The notes under the pieces were generated by a model, which ran no database searches, was not told where the DNA came from, and saw only the letters and a list, made by a program, of their open reading frames with translations. A stretch of 64,000 nt of DNA from Apostichopus japonicus (lineage: Eukaryota; Echinodermata; Holothuroidea; Aspidochirotida; Stichopodidae), in assembly GCF_037975245.1 (NCBI RefSeq), contig NC_092562.1, positions 17,805,521 through 17,869,520 of the forward strand. Reading direction: 5' to 3'. Positions 37,600-52,500 of the stretch are shown one piece after another. Position numbers and translations under genes: made by a program. Position 1 is the stretch's first letter, and each line of letters starts with the position of its first letter.

Positions 37600-40500
37600 A
37601 TACATATACTGTACATGCCACCGTCAACACTTGTCATTGTAGTGCGTGGTGAATGTCAAACATAGTTCTAGTTGTTCATATTCAATGGAGGGGTCTTTCT
37701 ACTGCAACCCTTGAAGTTATTTCGATCACGAAGAAGGAAGTTCAGCGTTTGGTCCTTTAAGGTAGACCAAACCTCTGTGTAATGTTTAAAAACAGTATTC
37801 TAGCTGTGCCTGCAATACAGTATATATTTAAATGAGGAAATGATGACTATAGAAAACCATCAGAACTAAGCTGTCAATCAGGAATCACGCCTATTTCGGA
37901 CGTGACAGAGAATACACAGAGTCCTGGACACTGATTGTTGAAATTTTACAAACATACGTAACATCTGAAGGCCTATTAATGGACAATTAATCTAACGAAT
38001 ACACGTAGGTCTGTAGTCTATCATTGCAAATGTAACTCCCTCAGGTCTTTTAAAACTGCTAGGTCGATTTCCTGGCCCTGGTTTATCATCATCCAAAACA
38101 TGTAATATATGCCATACACGGCTGTAGTATATGGTTAATTCCATGATAAGGTCAACATCATACCCAAAAATTTAAGATCATTGTACATTAAAATTGTACC
38201 AGTTTCCAATAAATAGAATACTTGTAGTTACTAAAAATAATTTTTTCACCCCCGAAACATCATTTGTTTGATTATGGGGTCGGTAATAACAAATGGTTCC
38301 CGTTGTAACTAAATTATGAAAAATACAGTGAAATTTCATTTTGTGCAGATTTGTACATAGTAATCATAGATATCATCAGTTTTTTGGACTAATTATATTT
38401 GCTATAGCATAGTGCTCACTTAATAGCTTCAATTTTTTTTCGACATCAAGGCATTAGACAATAGTGGTGAATTGAAAACACCCTCGATTTACTGTCACGC
38501 GAGTCACAAAATTTACTGTTTTTGTTTTTTTTCTCCTTGCCTGCACAATAGTTTTACTCCAAATAATGAATATCAAGTCTTCACATAGATACCAAAAGGA
38601 TTACTGAATTTTCCTTTCCAGAAGATATTCAAATTTTGCGGAAAATCACCCTTTATGAATGTCACGCCAGTCACGTCACGCGAGTCACGTCAAATCAAGA
38701 TAGTGTTTCTACCTATTTACTGTGTGTTGGACTAATTATATTTGCTATAGCATAGTGCTCACTTAATAGCTTCAATTTTATTTTGATATCAAGGCATTAG
38801 ACAACAGTGGTAATAGAAAACAGTAAACACCCTCGATTTACTGTTACGGAGTCACAAAATTGACTGTTTTTGTTTTTTTCTCCTTGCCTGCACAATAGTT
38901 TTACTCCAAATAATGAATATCAAGTCTTCACATAGATACCAAAAGGATTACTGAATTTTCCTTTTCAGAAGATATTCAAATTTTGCAAAAAATCACCCTT
39001 TACGAATGTCACGCGAGTCACGTCACACAGGTCACGTCAAATCAAGATAGTGTTTCTACCTATTTACTGTGTGAAAATTACAGGGATGTTATCTAGTTTG
39101 ATGAATGAATCACTGATTAAAGATATCATATATGCATTCCCCTTTAATTAGGCAACTTGAATAATATGGGCACACATAATGCAACTAATCATCATAATTT
39201 CATTTGAAATATCAGAATTTAAATCATGAATATTTAATCGCAATATAATGCCTATTTTATCACCACATTTGGAAAGTTAGCACATGTCATTGATTTTTTA
39301 GTATTATACTAAAACATAATCTATATTTGTATCTGGCAATGCCATGTGCTATGACTTGACAACCTTAAGGTCTTAACTGCTCAATCATTCCCAAAATCCT
39401 ATGAGCGAATGTATCTTCTCAAATATTACACTTTATGTTTATTCAAATATGACAAATGAGAATGGTAATTTGAATCACATTTTGATAGATCTGTTTCTTC
39501 TCTAACTTTCAAATGAGTGACTTCAACAGACTTAATATTGTTATAAATATTAATTGACAAAATATATTGCCTGAACAACTGTACTACCCGTACAGTATAT
39601 TACCTACTGTCTGCAGTCATGAAGGTAACTCGGGGACATTAATATTATCTGGACATTCCCAAGGGAAGTACCTTTTGGACACTTTCTAGACCAATGAATG
39701 TTATATTTCACTATGCAAGATCTGTACCTTCAATTCACTACTGCATTTGGTCTAGAACTATCCGAAAAGTGAACTTGTCACGCGAGTCACGTTTTCTTGT
39801 CACGCGAGTCACAATACATCTTCATCGTTATTTTCATGCATTACAACTTTTTTTCAAAGTTGCATAGCAATTGAGGTAGAGGTGTTTTTCAACTTCGGTA
39901 TGATTATAAAAAGTGATTGGAAAAATTTTAATAAGACATAAGAAATCGAACATTTGTGTGTGCATTCTGATTTTTGCTAATAGTAACTGTCACGCGAGTC
40001 ACGTTTAGTTTTTCGCCAATTTCACCCCCAAAACTTGAGGTATAAATATTTTTTCTCTACTGTTGTAAGCATTAAGGCGAACATTCACTGCTACATTAAT
40101 GCTTTTCTCCCAGGTAATTTCTTTATTTGTTAAATGATATCAAATAGAGAGGAATTTGAGTAAAAATGTCACGCGAGTCACCATGGAATTGACCATATAC
40201 TGCCATGGCACAATAATAACATTACAAGTACCTATGTTGCAAGAGCTGAAGTAGTACAGATAATGCCGAGTCGTTGCGGATAAATACAATTAACATTTCA
40301 TGCCTGCAGCTACTTTGCAGGATGTTGTTAATTCAAATGCGTTCAAATGATACCTGTCTTGTTCAATTCGAGAATAACGAACCAAAGTAGAGAATTTTAC
40401 GTATAGTTTTGAAGAAGTATGCTAGGCAAGGAGATCTATTTAAATTAACGTGTGCAGAATTAACTGTTCGCGGCCACAATTCTTTGCAAATCTGAGTCTG

Positions 40501-43500
40501 GATTTTTTCCTGCGTGGCCAACCTGTGAATTTGAGATTGTTATGAAGAGCGTACAGTATGTTCAGTTGGCATATACCAGCCAGCCATGTAGATGGTGGAG
40601 CGGGCTAGTAATCCCAATATTGTAGCGCGCATGTGCACTATGTACAATAATCAACCCATTGAAAATACAGCTTTCAATGTTATGTTTCTTCTACATAAAT
40701 TTGTATATATACATTTTTTACGTGTACAAATTTCTCTAGCAAGTTGTTTTGTAAACTCTCTTTTCTCTTGAGTTTTCATGTGTATCAGTATCCTGTAAAA
40801 CATGATTGTAACATTTCTACTGTGCTCTGGTTTTCTCTGCAGTTTTTCTCTTTGCTTAGAAATGCTTCAGGATTACTGTACCTAGATTCAGTTCTCCCAT
40901 TTTTGTTTTACCTCTTCGTATTGAGGATAACTTGGTGTACTATAGAATGTACCTGTATAGCTCCCATATACCATTCCTTACAAGGGCATTAAATGCAGGG
41001 CTTCCCATTATGGCAGTATTATTAAATATTATTATGAATGTGGTTTCATAAGGTTCATTACCTACAGACTGCAGCAGTCTGAATTCTGAAAGACATTACC
41101 CCCATCAGCTGGTTCATTCTTGTCATACATAAATCAGTCATGTTCGCCTTGTTGATGATCAGTGCAATGTTATAAAACTTTGTGGAGCTTACCAAGCTGT
41201 TGATGTGGTAAAGTGTACACAATATATCCCCCCTCGCCGCCACCCTCCCTTTATCCCAGCTATGATGGGAGAACTACATCAATCTATTTAAAGCTCTAGA
41301 GTGTGGCTTAATTATCCATGAAGCAACCAGAAAATTTCAGACATTCTGTTCACCTGGTTACTTCATTTGGGACATAAATATGTGGAATGACTAATATTCA
41401 TATGGAATCATATCCATCTGGTGATGTTTGAATTACATAATCGACGTTTAATCCATCAACATTGCTCATTTATCATGTACTAACGACAATCTGCTAAAGT
41501 CACAAGAATAGTGCAAAATTAGTCACAGAAAATAGTGCAAGAATAGTGCAAATATTGCAAAATTCATCCTCTGTCTAAATAAATATAATTTGTTAAACTT
41601 ATCCTATAGCAGCTGCATGGGAAAAATGATACATCCCACACAACCTAAAATAAACACAAGCCTAAAATAATGTATTAGTAGTATTGTTTTTTGCATAATT
41701 GTCATGGTTTTGTTCATACATTAGGAATGATTATTTCCTGTAGTTCAAACCACACCCAACAAGTTGCATTCTTGATTCGTTGCCATTGAATTTCACTAAT
41801 ATATCCTTTCACCTTCTAGCCTATTCGTTGGCTTATATAGCGTTGGTCACCCTTCTGAGTGACAATTCAGTGTATCCGTTCATGAGCAAAATGTTTTTCA
41901 TATTCAATTTTAACAAAATTAAGACACAAACTGGGTTCAAATCCTAGCTAACAGGGTCATGTTAAAAGCTGTAGACATGGGTCATTGTTTTTTCTCGTTT
42001 GATGCTGAATTAGCATACCAGTTGAGAATCCATGGGATAATGTATAGGATTGGTCAAATTGGATTGGTTATGTAAATTATTAAACAGCCCTGCTTGTTGT
42101 ACAGTATGTGGGAATCCATGGGATAATGTATAGGATTGGTCAAATTGGATTGGTTATGTAAATTATTAAACAGCCCTGCTTGTTGTACAGTATGTGGGAA
42201 TCCATGGGATAATGTATAGGATTGGTCAAATTGGATTGGGTATGTGAATTATTAAACAGCCCTGCTTGTTGTACAGTATGTGGGAATCCATGGGATAATG
42301 TATAGGATTGGTCAAATTGGATTGGTTATGTAAATTATTAAACAGCCCTGCTTGTTGTACAGTATGTGGGAATCCATGGGATAATGTACAGGATTGGTCA
42401 AATTGGATTGGTTATGTAAATTATTAAACAGCCCTGCTTGTTGTACAGTATGTGGGAATCCATGGGATAATGTATAGGATTGGTCAAATTGGATTGGGTA
42501 TGTAAATTATTAAACAGCCCTGCTTGTTGTACAGTATGTGGGAATCCATGGGATAATGTATAGGATTGGTCAAATTGGATTGGGTATGTGAATTATTAAA
42601 CAGCCCTGCTTGTTGTACAGTATGTGGGAATCCATGGGATAATGTATAGGATTGGTCAAATTGGATTGGGTATGTAAATTGTTAAACAACCCTGCTTGTT
42701 GTACAGTATTTGGGAATCCATGGGGTAATGTATAGGATTGGTCAAATTGGATTGGGTATGTAAATTATTAAACAGCCCTGCTTGTTGTACAGTATGTGGG
42801 AATCCATGGGATAATGTATAGGATTGGTCAAATTGGATTGGGTATGTAAATTATTAAACAGCCCTGCTTGTTGTACAGTATGTGGGAATCCATGGGATAA
42901 TGTATAGGATTGGTCAAATTGGATTGGGTATGTGAATTATTAAACAGCCCTGCTTGTTGTACAGTATGTGGGAATCCATGGGATAATGTATAGGATTGGT
43001 CAAATTGGATTGGGTATGTAAATTGTTAAACAACCCTGCTTGTTGTACAGTATTTGGGAATCCATGGGGTAATGTATAGGATTGGTCAAATTGGATTGGG
43101 TAGGTGAATTATTAAACAACCCTGCTTGTTGTACAGTATGTGGGAATCCATGGGATAATGTATAGGATTGGTCAAATTGGATTGGGTATACATGTGATAG
43201 CAGCCCTGCTTTTTGTATAGTCAGGAATCCATGGGGCAATATATTGCATTAATCATTTTGAAATTTTGACCAGTAGAATTGTTATCAAAAGAACTTGTAG
43301 TTATTTAAGCAAGTCGCTCAAAATTTTTAATTCTTGACCTGTAAATGTAATAAAACAAGTTACACCATATAAACACCATATAAACACTGTATAAACAGCG
43401 TATATACACTGATTAAACACCATATAAACACCGTATAAATTGCATTATTGCTATCACTACGAGGGAGGAGCAGCGTCCACTATTGTTGAATGTTGAATGT

Positions 43501-46500
43501 TTGTTTTCCTTTCTTTGCATGAAGACATCATCAAATTCCATCATTGAAACTCATCTTGTAAGGATCAATTGACTATACCATCAAAATATATTGACAAACA
43601 AGTACCATATGGCAAGCAATGCTAGTTCCTGCTAAATTCTGTGGAATTGTAAAAGCATTTCCTCGTTGACATGTACTGTACGTCAAATATCCACCTTGAA
43701 TCAATGTGCAATGTCTGCATGTGTCATTCTGTGATTATGCTGCAATGAAATTATGAACCTACAAAATTTTATGACGTAAACAACGTATATGTATGTATGA
43801 ACGTCAGTGTTTTAATCAAAACTAAAGAGATAATGTTTTATTATTGATATTTCATCTTTCTTGATGACTTCCTCCCCCTAGCAACCATCAGAATACAATA
43901 CTAGGTTTGGTGGCAACACGCACAGACAGCATCGTTGCTCTTGAGTATGATGAATGGCTGTTCTACATGTCACAAAATTACAGACTGCAACAGAAACACT
44001 TAGCTTACAGTAGTACATACAATCAGCTAGCAATACTAATACGTTGTTATCAGAATTCAGATTCAGTTGCATTGCTGCTCTAGTAGTAACTGGTATTTAA
44101 GAAGTAAGAAATTCCAAGCGACGTGAACTAATTGTTACTCGGATGAAAAAGTTGTGTAACCATTTCTTCTTTCTGAACTACATGATCTACGAGTCCAAAC
44201 AAAAATTCACAAATTTATGAAACTTGCTAAAAAAATTGTGACTGCCGACTTCTGACTGTAGTCGACCAGAATAATTGATGTTAATATGTTAGAAAATTGA
44301 ATATATGTTTTTTGAATACAAACCATCTGATGGACCCATAATCCATAAACAAAAGAAAGTATAAGTCATTGTTTGGTGGTGATTCAAATGAAATCGGTTC
44401 CCCTAAATGAAACTGCTGTTAACTATTGTTATTGTCATAATCATTTTAAATTTCATTCATTGTTATTGTAAGATACAACAGTAGTTTGATAAATGTGTGG
44501 AAATCAAAGGGATTGGCTCTATTGAATTCGGAAACAACAATAAGAACAGCAAAGATTGTAATTAACAACAAGAACGTTTGCTGGCTTCCATATATGTTAG
44601 TCATCAGTGGTCCTAGGATGGCACAGATATGAATTATATCCCACTACAGTCTAAAGAATCCAATTAAGGGAATTATCACTTTCAATGTATTTTCCATGCA
44701 CACAGGTTCTACCTTGAGTATGGGCCCTACGAGCCCTATGAACCCTATTCCTGATACTCCTGATGTTTCCATTAGAACCACCGGTATGCTTCGATTATAT
44801 GATCTTTTACTCCACAAAAGGTGTTTTTTTTTTCTTTTACTTTTTGATACCCAACATGTGTTTTTAATAATTTGTGTGTGTGCTTAAAGTAAAGGGGGAT
44901 CTCAAAACTGCTTCAGGGTAGGACATTGGGCATTTTATTAGATCATAATTGTTTGTGTTATCTATAGTGCATGGTTTGGTTTGTAGGAGGATGGGAATAT
45001 TTCACTTCTTTTTGGGATTTATACCATTACATTTTGGGATAATCCCGAAAGGAAGTGCATGTTGAAAATTCTGTGACCGCTAGAATGCATGTCCTTCACA
45101 TATATCCTTATTACAGAGAAAAAGATTTCCTCATTTCCAACATTTTCCAACAAATTTCTATGGATATTCCCTAGCGAGGGTGTGAATCCTTGATTAATCA
45201 ATCTGAGGGATAGTCATAAAAATGTTTGCTGACAATGAATAATAATGAGAAAATCAAAACATGCACATGGAACATGGATTGGATGTATTTTGTGAATAAC
45301 ATGTTAACAAATCCCTGTTTTTTTTTTTTATTGGATTACGCACTTTCTAACACATAATCGTGCATCGATTTCATCTTACTAATTTAAAAATACTAACTTT
45401 CAACTCGAGTGGCAAACTTGGTGGAGGATACCTAAGGAGACATGTGTAGTCATTTTACAATTCTGTTTGAATTTGGTGTACTGACAGGTAGAATAAAGGT
45501 TGTGAAAGGGTATAACCTTATGCTGAATAGTCCTGCAAGTATGTTTCTAAAATAATTCACAAATGCCTAATCATACTGTACTTATGATCAGGATATTGTA
45601 TATAACTGCCAAAAAATCTATGTATGCAAATTTTGCAAACTGCCCTTAAGCTTTGATACTTTCCTATTTAGTTTCTCCATATATGACATACTTTCCAATT
45701 TAAAACCTTTTCGATCACTGGGTACTTTCTTATAAAGCGTTTTGCCCATAAAGCTGGCAGAACTGGATCATTTGGAAAAAAAATATATATATTTTGCTGT
45801 AATTTATATCTATCATCATTTGAGAAACATATCCTGATAAAAAACTTTTTCATCAGTGATAGAAAAGAATGCCTGGCATAATTTTGTGCATGTTTATTGG
45901 CAATTACAGAGCAGATCTGTTATTTTCAATGTTAGTTTCGATAAGAAAACGATGCAGATGGCTGCATCGTGGTAGCTTGTTCGATTGCGATCTTAATTTG
46001 AATTGGGCTTGGCAGAGTCGATCAAGTTGCCTGCAATTGTCCGCAGCTGCAAGTAACAGCTTTAAGCAAGTTGATCAGTAATGAACATGGTTATCTCCAT
46101 TGCAAAATGACAGGCTTTACCATTTCAATCCTGTTAGTTTACAAAATTATAAACAAACAATATTGCAGTGGAGATTCATCACCACAGAGACGAGTGTTGT
46201 TATTGACAGAGCCTCCAGTTGAACCCTACTGTATCGACCATTCTAAAGACATACAAATGTTGACTTGAAGTTAGACTATTCATACAGTTCTTTGAAATGT
46301 TCAATAAGTAACCATGGCAATGGCTTATGCATGAGACAACATGTCTTAATGACAGTGCCAATCAGATGATATTTGTTAGAGAGTGTGATCTAAATTTCTC
46401 ATGATAATTTGGCAGTGAAAACCGTGTGCAATAGTGAAAAGTTCTTACACGGTGTATAATTGGAGAATATTTTATCATACAATGGCTATTTTACTATTAT

Positions 46501-49500
46501 CAGGAAAATTAGGCAACATTTTCAACATAAAAATCAGGGATTCTGAAGGAATTGGGAAAATATCTTTGAAGTTGAAGAATGAACTGGAGATGGTTAAAAT
46601 GTTGTTATTAGTTACTCGCTTAGTTCACCTTCATTTGGTCAGTAAAACAATTTCAGAATGCATCCTATTTTGATAAATCATAATTTTATTTCGAGTACAA
46701 ATATGCATAAGGTGTGGTAAACTGTTGGTAATGTGAATGCAAAAAAAAAGACTTTAAAATACAACACACATTAATTTCTTGTTTGTTATACATGAAATGT
46801 GCTTAACAATTTTGATACATTGGTTCTGCATCAATGGTAAGATTTGTTGGTACCGACATGGGCTGGATCGAACATCATTCTAGAATCAGCCGACTGTATG
46901 AAAACATTGGCATTAATTAGGGGTTGTTGGTTTTAATGTAACCGATTCTGCACTTTTTTCATTAACCCATACGTGTTATACACTTTCCTTTGTTTTGGTA
47001 TGTCTTGCGGTTCCCGGTTCCCTTTGCACGCACCTTGGCATGTTTTTAGATTTTGCAGACCAATTAACGAGCACTAGTTACTATCCTGACAATACCACAC
47101 TCGACCCAGGTGAGTCTTAATTTCACAGCAACCGCATGCACTCAGTATTTGAAGTTGTAATTATCATAAAGATCCTCAGAATCACAATTTAGAAAGCAAT
47201 GTGACTTTTGCCATAATGAATAATTCATGATGTTTGTAAACTAACATCTTACAATCATGTCTCTCTTAATTTTATCATCTCTCTCTAGTCTTGGTTGTCA
47301 AGTGATATGTCTGTTTACATCGCTATTCGTAAACAGTTATTGAATTTCTTCTACGACCTATCTTGTTTCCTGTTTGCTCTTTTTTACGGGATGAAATAAG
47401 AAAGAAGAAAGAATCGAGCCCTCGAGCAGTCGCTATGAATCTTCTTTCCAAACCACACAACTTACAATGTGAAATGTAAATTGCTCAGAGCATGGAGCTA
47501 TAATCTGTTTATAGCTCCATGCTCAGAGCATCCTCTTGCTGTGCAAAGGTCTGTGTGCGTTGGTGCAGGGAGTTGCTTCCATAACAACTCCCTGGTTGGT
47601 GTTTACTTTTCTACACAATTGAATCAGTTTCACTCGGCAGAGCATTTGTCAGAAAAGTCTGCTTAGCCTCCTTCAACTTCAACAAAATTGACCTCCAACA
47701 TACCTTGTCCTCAACTTCAGACTTCTATACCCTGGATGGTTAAAAATTGAACATGAGTGTTACATTAAGTAGCACATTCCTCATATGAAAGATAGCTGTA
47801 TGTTTCTCAATCAAAGAAGGTATCCCTCTGCTGGTTTCAGTCGTATACATTTCACTATTTGTGCTCGACCGTGTCCGTTAATTTTTCGTTGCTCAGTGTG
47901 TGTTTGTGAGCTATGCGGCTGATGAATCTTGCTTAATTACTGAGGCAATCAATCCTAGTAATTAATGAACACTTATTAAATGATGAGACATTTAGTTAAG
48001 CTCATCATTGATCAACATTTATTGATAGTAGCCAATGCAGGTTCTTAACCGCGTGGAGCTCTCTTTTGAAGGGTTGATGATTTACAAAATTAATGATAGT
48101 CAATTAGTGCCTAAGTAAAGTGTAATTAAGGTAAACAATCTGTAACTGTAAAGTATTTTTACTCATCTTCCTGTGGGTGTGGTTCTATAAGGACATGCTT
48201 GGCAAAGTCCAGTGATCGAGTCAATTAACTGCTTCACATAATATTTAGCTTCACTAATGAATTGCTTCGCTAATTATAGTTGCATCCATGACTGTAGCAG
48301 AGTCTAATGAAAGTTTTCCAACTGTATCTAGGCTTATGTATGTTGTTCTCCAATATCGGTTATCAATATTTACGTACTGATGCAAAGAAGAAACTTTGCT
48401 TGCACATGCATTAAGTGAGTGTTCTGGTGTTGTCGATTTTGTAAACAAACACAGGATGTTTTTATTTGAATTTTTTCATTCACTGGATCTCTGCCAAATG
48501 GGTTACAATTATGATCAATAACTGCATATGTAGTAGACCATGATTGCGTGTGATTAGTTACTACAATATAGTTTGGTACCAAAAAAAACAAAGAGAAATG
48601 TTTAATTAGACTGTGAAGACTGAAAGCATTATGAAGCTCTCAGTTTCTGTTATCTAGGCACGCCGCACAGTCGGTCGGGAGTGATTGTACTTTGTGTTGA
48701 GCGACCGATGAATCGGGTGGCTTACAATTCAATTAACAAAAGACAACTGATATACAACAACCTGGATGTTCTAGATAGTTTATTGTTTAAAAACCATTAA
48801 AAACCATTATACAATATGTGCATGACATTTATGAGTAATATGAAAATTAGAGTGAGAGAGAGAGAGAGGTAGGATTATAATTTGTATATGTGGGAGTGAG
48901 CGTTACCCCAGAGACCCCAATTAGCGGCATATGTTGTTTATCACTGCCATGGAAACGAAAAGTCACATGGTAAGCCAAGACAATTTGTTTTACTACAACC
49001 TGTTCCTCCAGGGCATGTTTAGATTGGATAAAGCACATTGGCAATAACAGCGGTGAAATCTTGCATCTGTGCGTGAGGTTGTCAGTTTGCCGCTCAATGG
49101 GAGTTCTCCAGCTTAGAATAGTCAGTCAGCATTAATGGTATAGACGTTTCTTGTATGCTGCACAAAGAAATGTACTCTAAGCTTGGCTCCTGAAGACCAA
49201 TGTAACTTTAGCCCTCCAGAATCACACGAGGAAGCCCAAAATTATCGTCAACGTCAAAAGTTTGCAAATGAAACAACGAACATTACATCAGATTTGTGGC
49301 CAACTAAATTCTTTTGATACACTAGCAGTATACCCAGAGTAGCTGCTATGAGCCAAATAGTTCGATTACTTAAGAAGATTGTGGCATCCAATGTGTGTGG
49401 AAATATATTCATAGATTTAATAGTCAGAACGGTGAACAGATTAAATGGGTCAATATTTCTAGCAAGTTTATATGTAATCTTCTCGCCAGACCTTTTGTTA

Positions 49501-52500
49501 ATTAATTGTCATCAATTAATTATTAAAGTTTTTTTTCGAATCAGTGTCATGATGAATCATGTTTTACAGCAGTTGTCACAATTGCGATCAACTGAATTAT
49601 GAAATGTCAGCTGGTTTAACGACAGATTCAGAGGGTTCGACAACCTTCGCAAGTGATCCCGTCACAACTAGAAGTGGATCAGATATCAGGACAGTTGGAT
49701 CATCAAGTTATATTCAGACAAGCTTTCAGACAGCCAAGAGTGACGTGCCCAGCAGCTTAGGTGGTATCACATCTTCTCCCTCCGTAACTGGTACAGCAGA
49801 GAGGAAGGGCTCCACTGTAGCAAATTCCGATCCGGTCATATCGACCCACTACGAATCATTCAGCCATCCTACGGATATAACGATTATAAGTGACACAAAG
49901 GTCCCTCCCAGCCCAGAGTTGGGTGTCCCCAGCGATGGCAGATGGTCAACCCTAAAGGATGTTGATTCCACTCTCATGTCCACAGGATCGATTAGGACCG
50001 AGCTGTCGTCAGAAAAATATCACACAGAGCCTTTTTCAGATGCAACGGAGATTGTTTCGCCATTAACAGAGGACAATTATTACTCAGCTGATCTTACGCG
50101 GTCTCCTGTGACTTCTAGCAAAACTCTGACCCCATTTTCGGGCAACGGTGGGTGAGCCTATCAATGGATGCTTTATGTTCATCTGCGGTAGCCTAGTTTT
50201 CTGCATATCTCTCCAGTCATGATTGTGTTTTATGTCTAGACAGGGTTGACTCTGGGGTTTTGTGTTTTTGAATGACATTTCACTTGCCTGATGATTACAG
50301 GGAGCTGTATGTTGAGTATCTGAGTAACAATATGGGGTAAGGTTGCTATGTAACAGGCCAGGACTAGGAGATAATATGGGATGGTTCACATCTTAATTGG
50401 AGCAACAGTATGATGCAGTCATAAAGACAAAGAATTTGTCTGTTAATTACATTATATGAAAAAATTATTCACATTATTCAGATATCCTTTGTTAAACTAA
50501 CCTCTAACATCATCAATTATATACCATATTTAACAACACTAAAATTAATTACGCATCATAAATTAATATATAGATTTTGGAGACTCCTTATTAGCTAGGT
50601 TCCTGACTTGAAATGAGACTTAAACAATCAGCTCCCTGACTTGAAGGGGTACATAAAGTATAAAAATACATTATGGCAGGGTCAACCCTGAGTAGTAACT
50701 GATATGCTGTAGTATCTGCTCAGCCAGTTGGGACATTTTGCTAATGCTAATACCACTCTAAACTGTACAGTACTACAATATCATACTTCGAAGCACTCGT
50801 ACTGACAGTATAAACAGTTCCTTACCTTTATCTGCCAGCAGCATGGCATTTAATATTTGTACTGTTAATTGTCAGTTCATAATGACTGCTTTGAAGCAGA
50901 ACATGAAAATCAGCATAAACAAAATCGCCCGAACTAGACGATCAGTTTCAAACATTGTTACATATGCAGCAGCTGTGCCAGTTCTTGATCGTATGCATAT
51001 TCAACAGTTGGTATTCTTGCAGCCATACATTGTTACATGTTCAGCTACTGCCACTATTTATGATATATATGCATATTCAACAGATGGTAGTTTTGCAGCC
51101 ATACATTGTTACATTTGCATCAGCAGCTGCTGCAATGTTTATCTTATTCATATTCAGCCTTTATGGTGTTCGTGCGGCAATATATGCAGTGTGTCTCATG
51201 TTGCTTTCATGTTATTATTCAACCTCTAGATGGACTTCATATATATATGTATCAAAACATGTCAAGGCTTTCTTCTACATATAAAATCATGTAATATAAA
51301 TTAACTTAGTAGTCTCCACCTAGTCCTTTCAACACTGTCCTAAGTTTCATTGATGAGTCATACATGTGTGTACTCTCTCATGTAAATATGGTGAGCCTAT
51401 CAGTGATAGCTCATGTATATAGATGCCTCGTGTTAGATATGCTGGTGGCTCGATGGTTCTTCAAAACTACATTGTATTATAGTGTACATATATGGCATAG
51501 CTAGTTTAAGTATGCAATTGAGATACATGTTTTCTGACAGTCTGTTAGACTTTGCTTATCGCTGTGTTATTTCAGTTTTGACCCGTTCCTCTTTTTAAGG
51601 GGCTATCAAGTTCCTATAAACTACTTTTAATGGTGAGTCGGTCTATATAAAGATGTAAGGATAAAATAAAAGAACGAAAAACAAAAAGAGCCAATGATAA
51701 TGTCTTTAAATATATCGTATGATCCATTATAAACCAATCATATATTTTTTATTATTGAGTGAGGGGGGGGGGATGATTTTGATACATTTTTTTATTCTAT
51801 ATCAATTAATGTAGCTCATTATAAATGATGAAGGTCATAAGTTCTTATAGCCAAATATTATTTCAAATAATGAAGTAGCAAAAAAGTCAATTTTTTTTCA
51901 AAACGTGTACATGTTTTTACTATATATGGTATAGGAAAGAGTCTAGGAGATAAAATGTTGAGGATAGTCAGATCAAAATTGTTACATTATTATTGATGAA
52001 CTTTACTTGCTACCAAAAAAAAATATCTGACTGTGTCACTAATTATCTGTATACGGTATATTAGAATCTCTTGTAAAGTGAGGTACTGTAGGTTTGATAT
52101 AATTTCCAACCAAAGGCAAAATCATCGATTAAGAAGCAGTGTCTGGAACCTTTGAACATTTTGATAGGAACTAATTTTTAGAAGCTTCTGGTGTCTGCGA
52201 TTATAGCTTCGGTCTGCTTTAAAATGCTGGTGGGTTCGACTTAGGAATTATCATTTCTTTTGTACATCTTCAGTGCATTAATTTGATTGGTTAAAAACTT
52301 AAAATGGTATTGGCATTAATTATTTTTAATTAGGTTACTAATTGTACATGTCTGTTAAAGGTGTCGTGACCTTGTTAGTCATAAAAGTGACCTTACATTA
52401 AGAATTAAAAATCCTTTCTTCAGCTCATTTCATGTAAGCCATGCCGATTACTTGTGTGTCGATAGGTAGACGGCCTGTATATCTGTCAGTCATATTCTGT

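Larger units (their letters stand above)
37118..44705 (+). other. Large intron of gene B
   Basis: About 7.6 kb with a TA repeat (37553-37608), the 14-mer-bearing element (38126-40201), an 86-bp satellite (42025-43250) and an 11-bp tandem repeat (43363-43440). AATAGTGCAA repeats three times at 41508-41556. No exon-like signal noticed. Confidence 0.5.

Noticed and set aside
41930-41960. GGGTTCAAATCC, a tRNA B-box-like word
   Set aside because: No A box, acceptor stem or anticodon arm nearby.
43000-43239. 79-codon minus frame with repeated peptide
   Set aside because: Lies wholly in the 86-bp satellite.
49348-49602. 84-codon plus frame just before the main gene B stalk exon
   Set aside because: Different frame from the exon, Ile/Leu-rich, no splice support.
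50843-51284. Two overlapping plus frames of 109-128 codons
   Set aside because: Kept open by a 75-bp degenerate tandem repeat; no splice or protein-like support.
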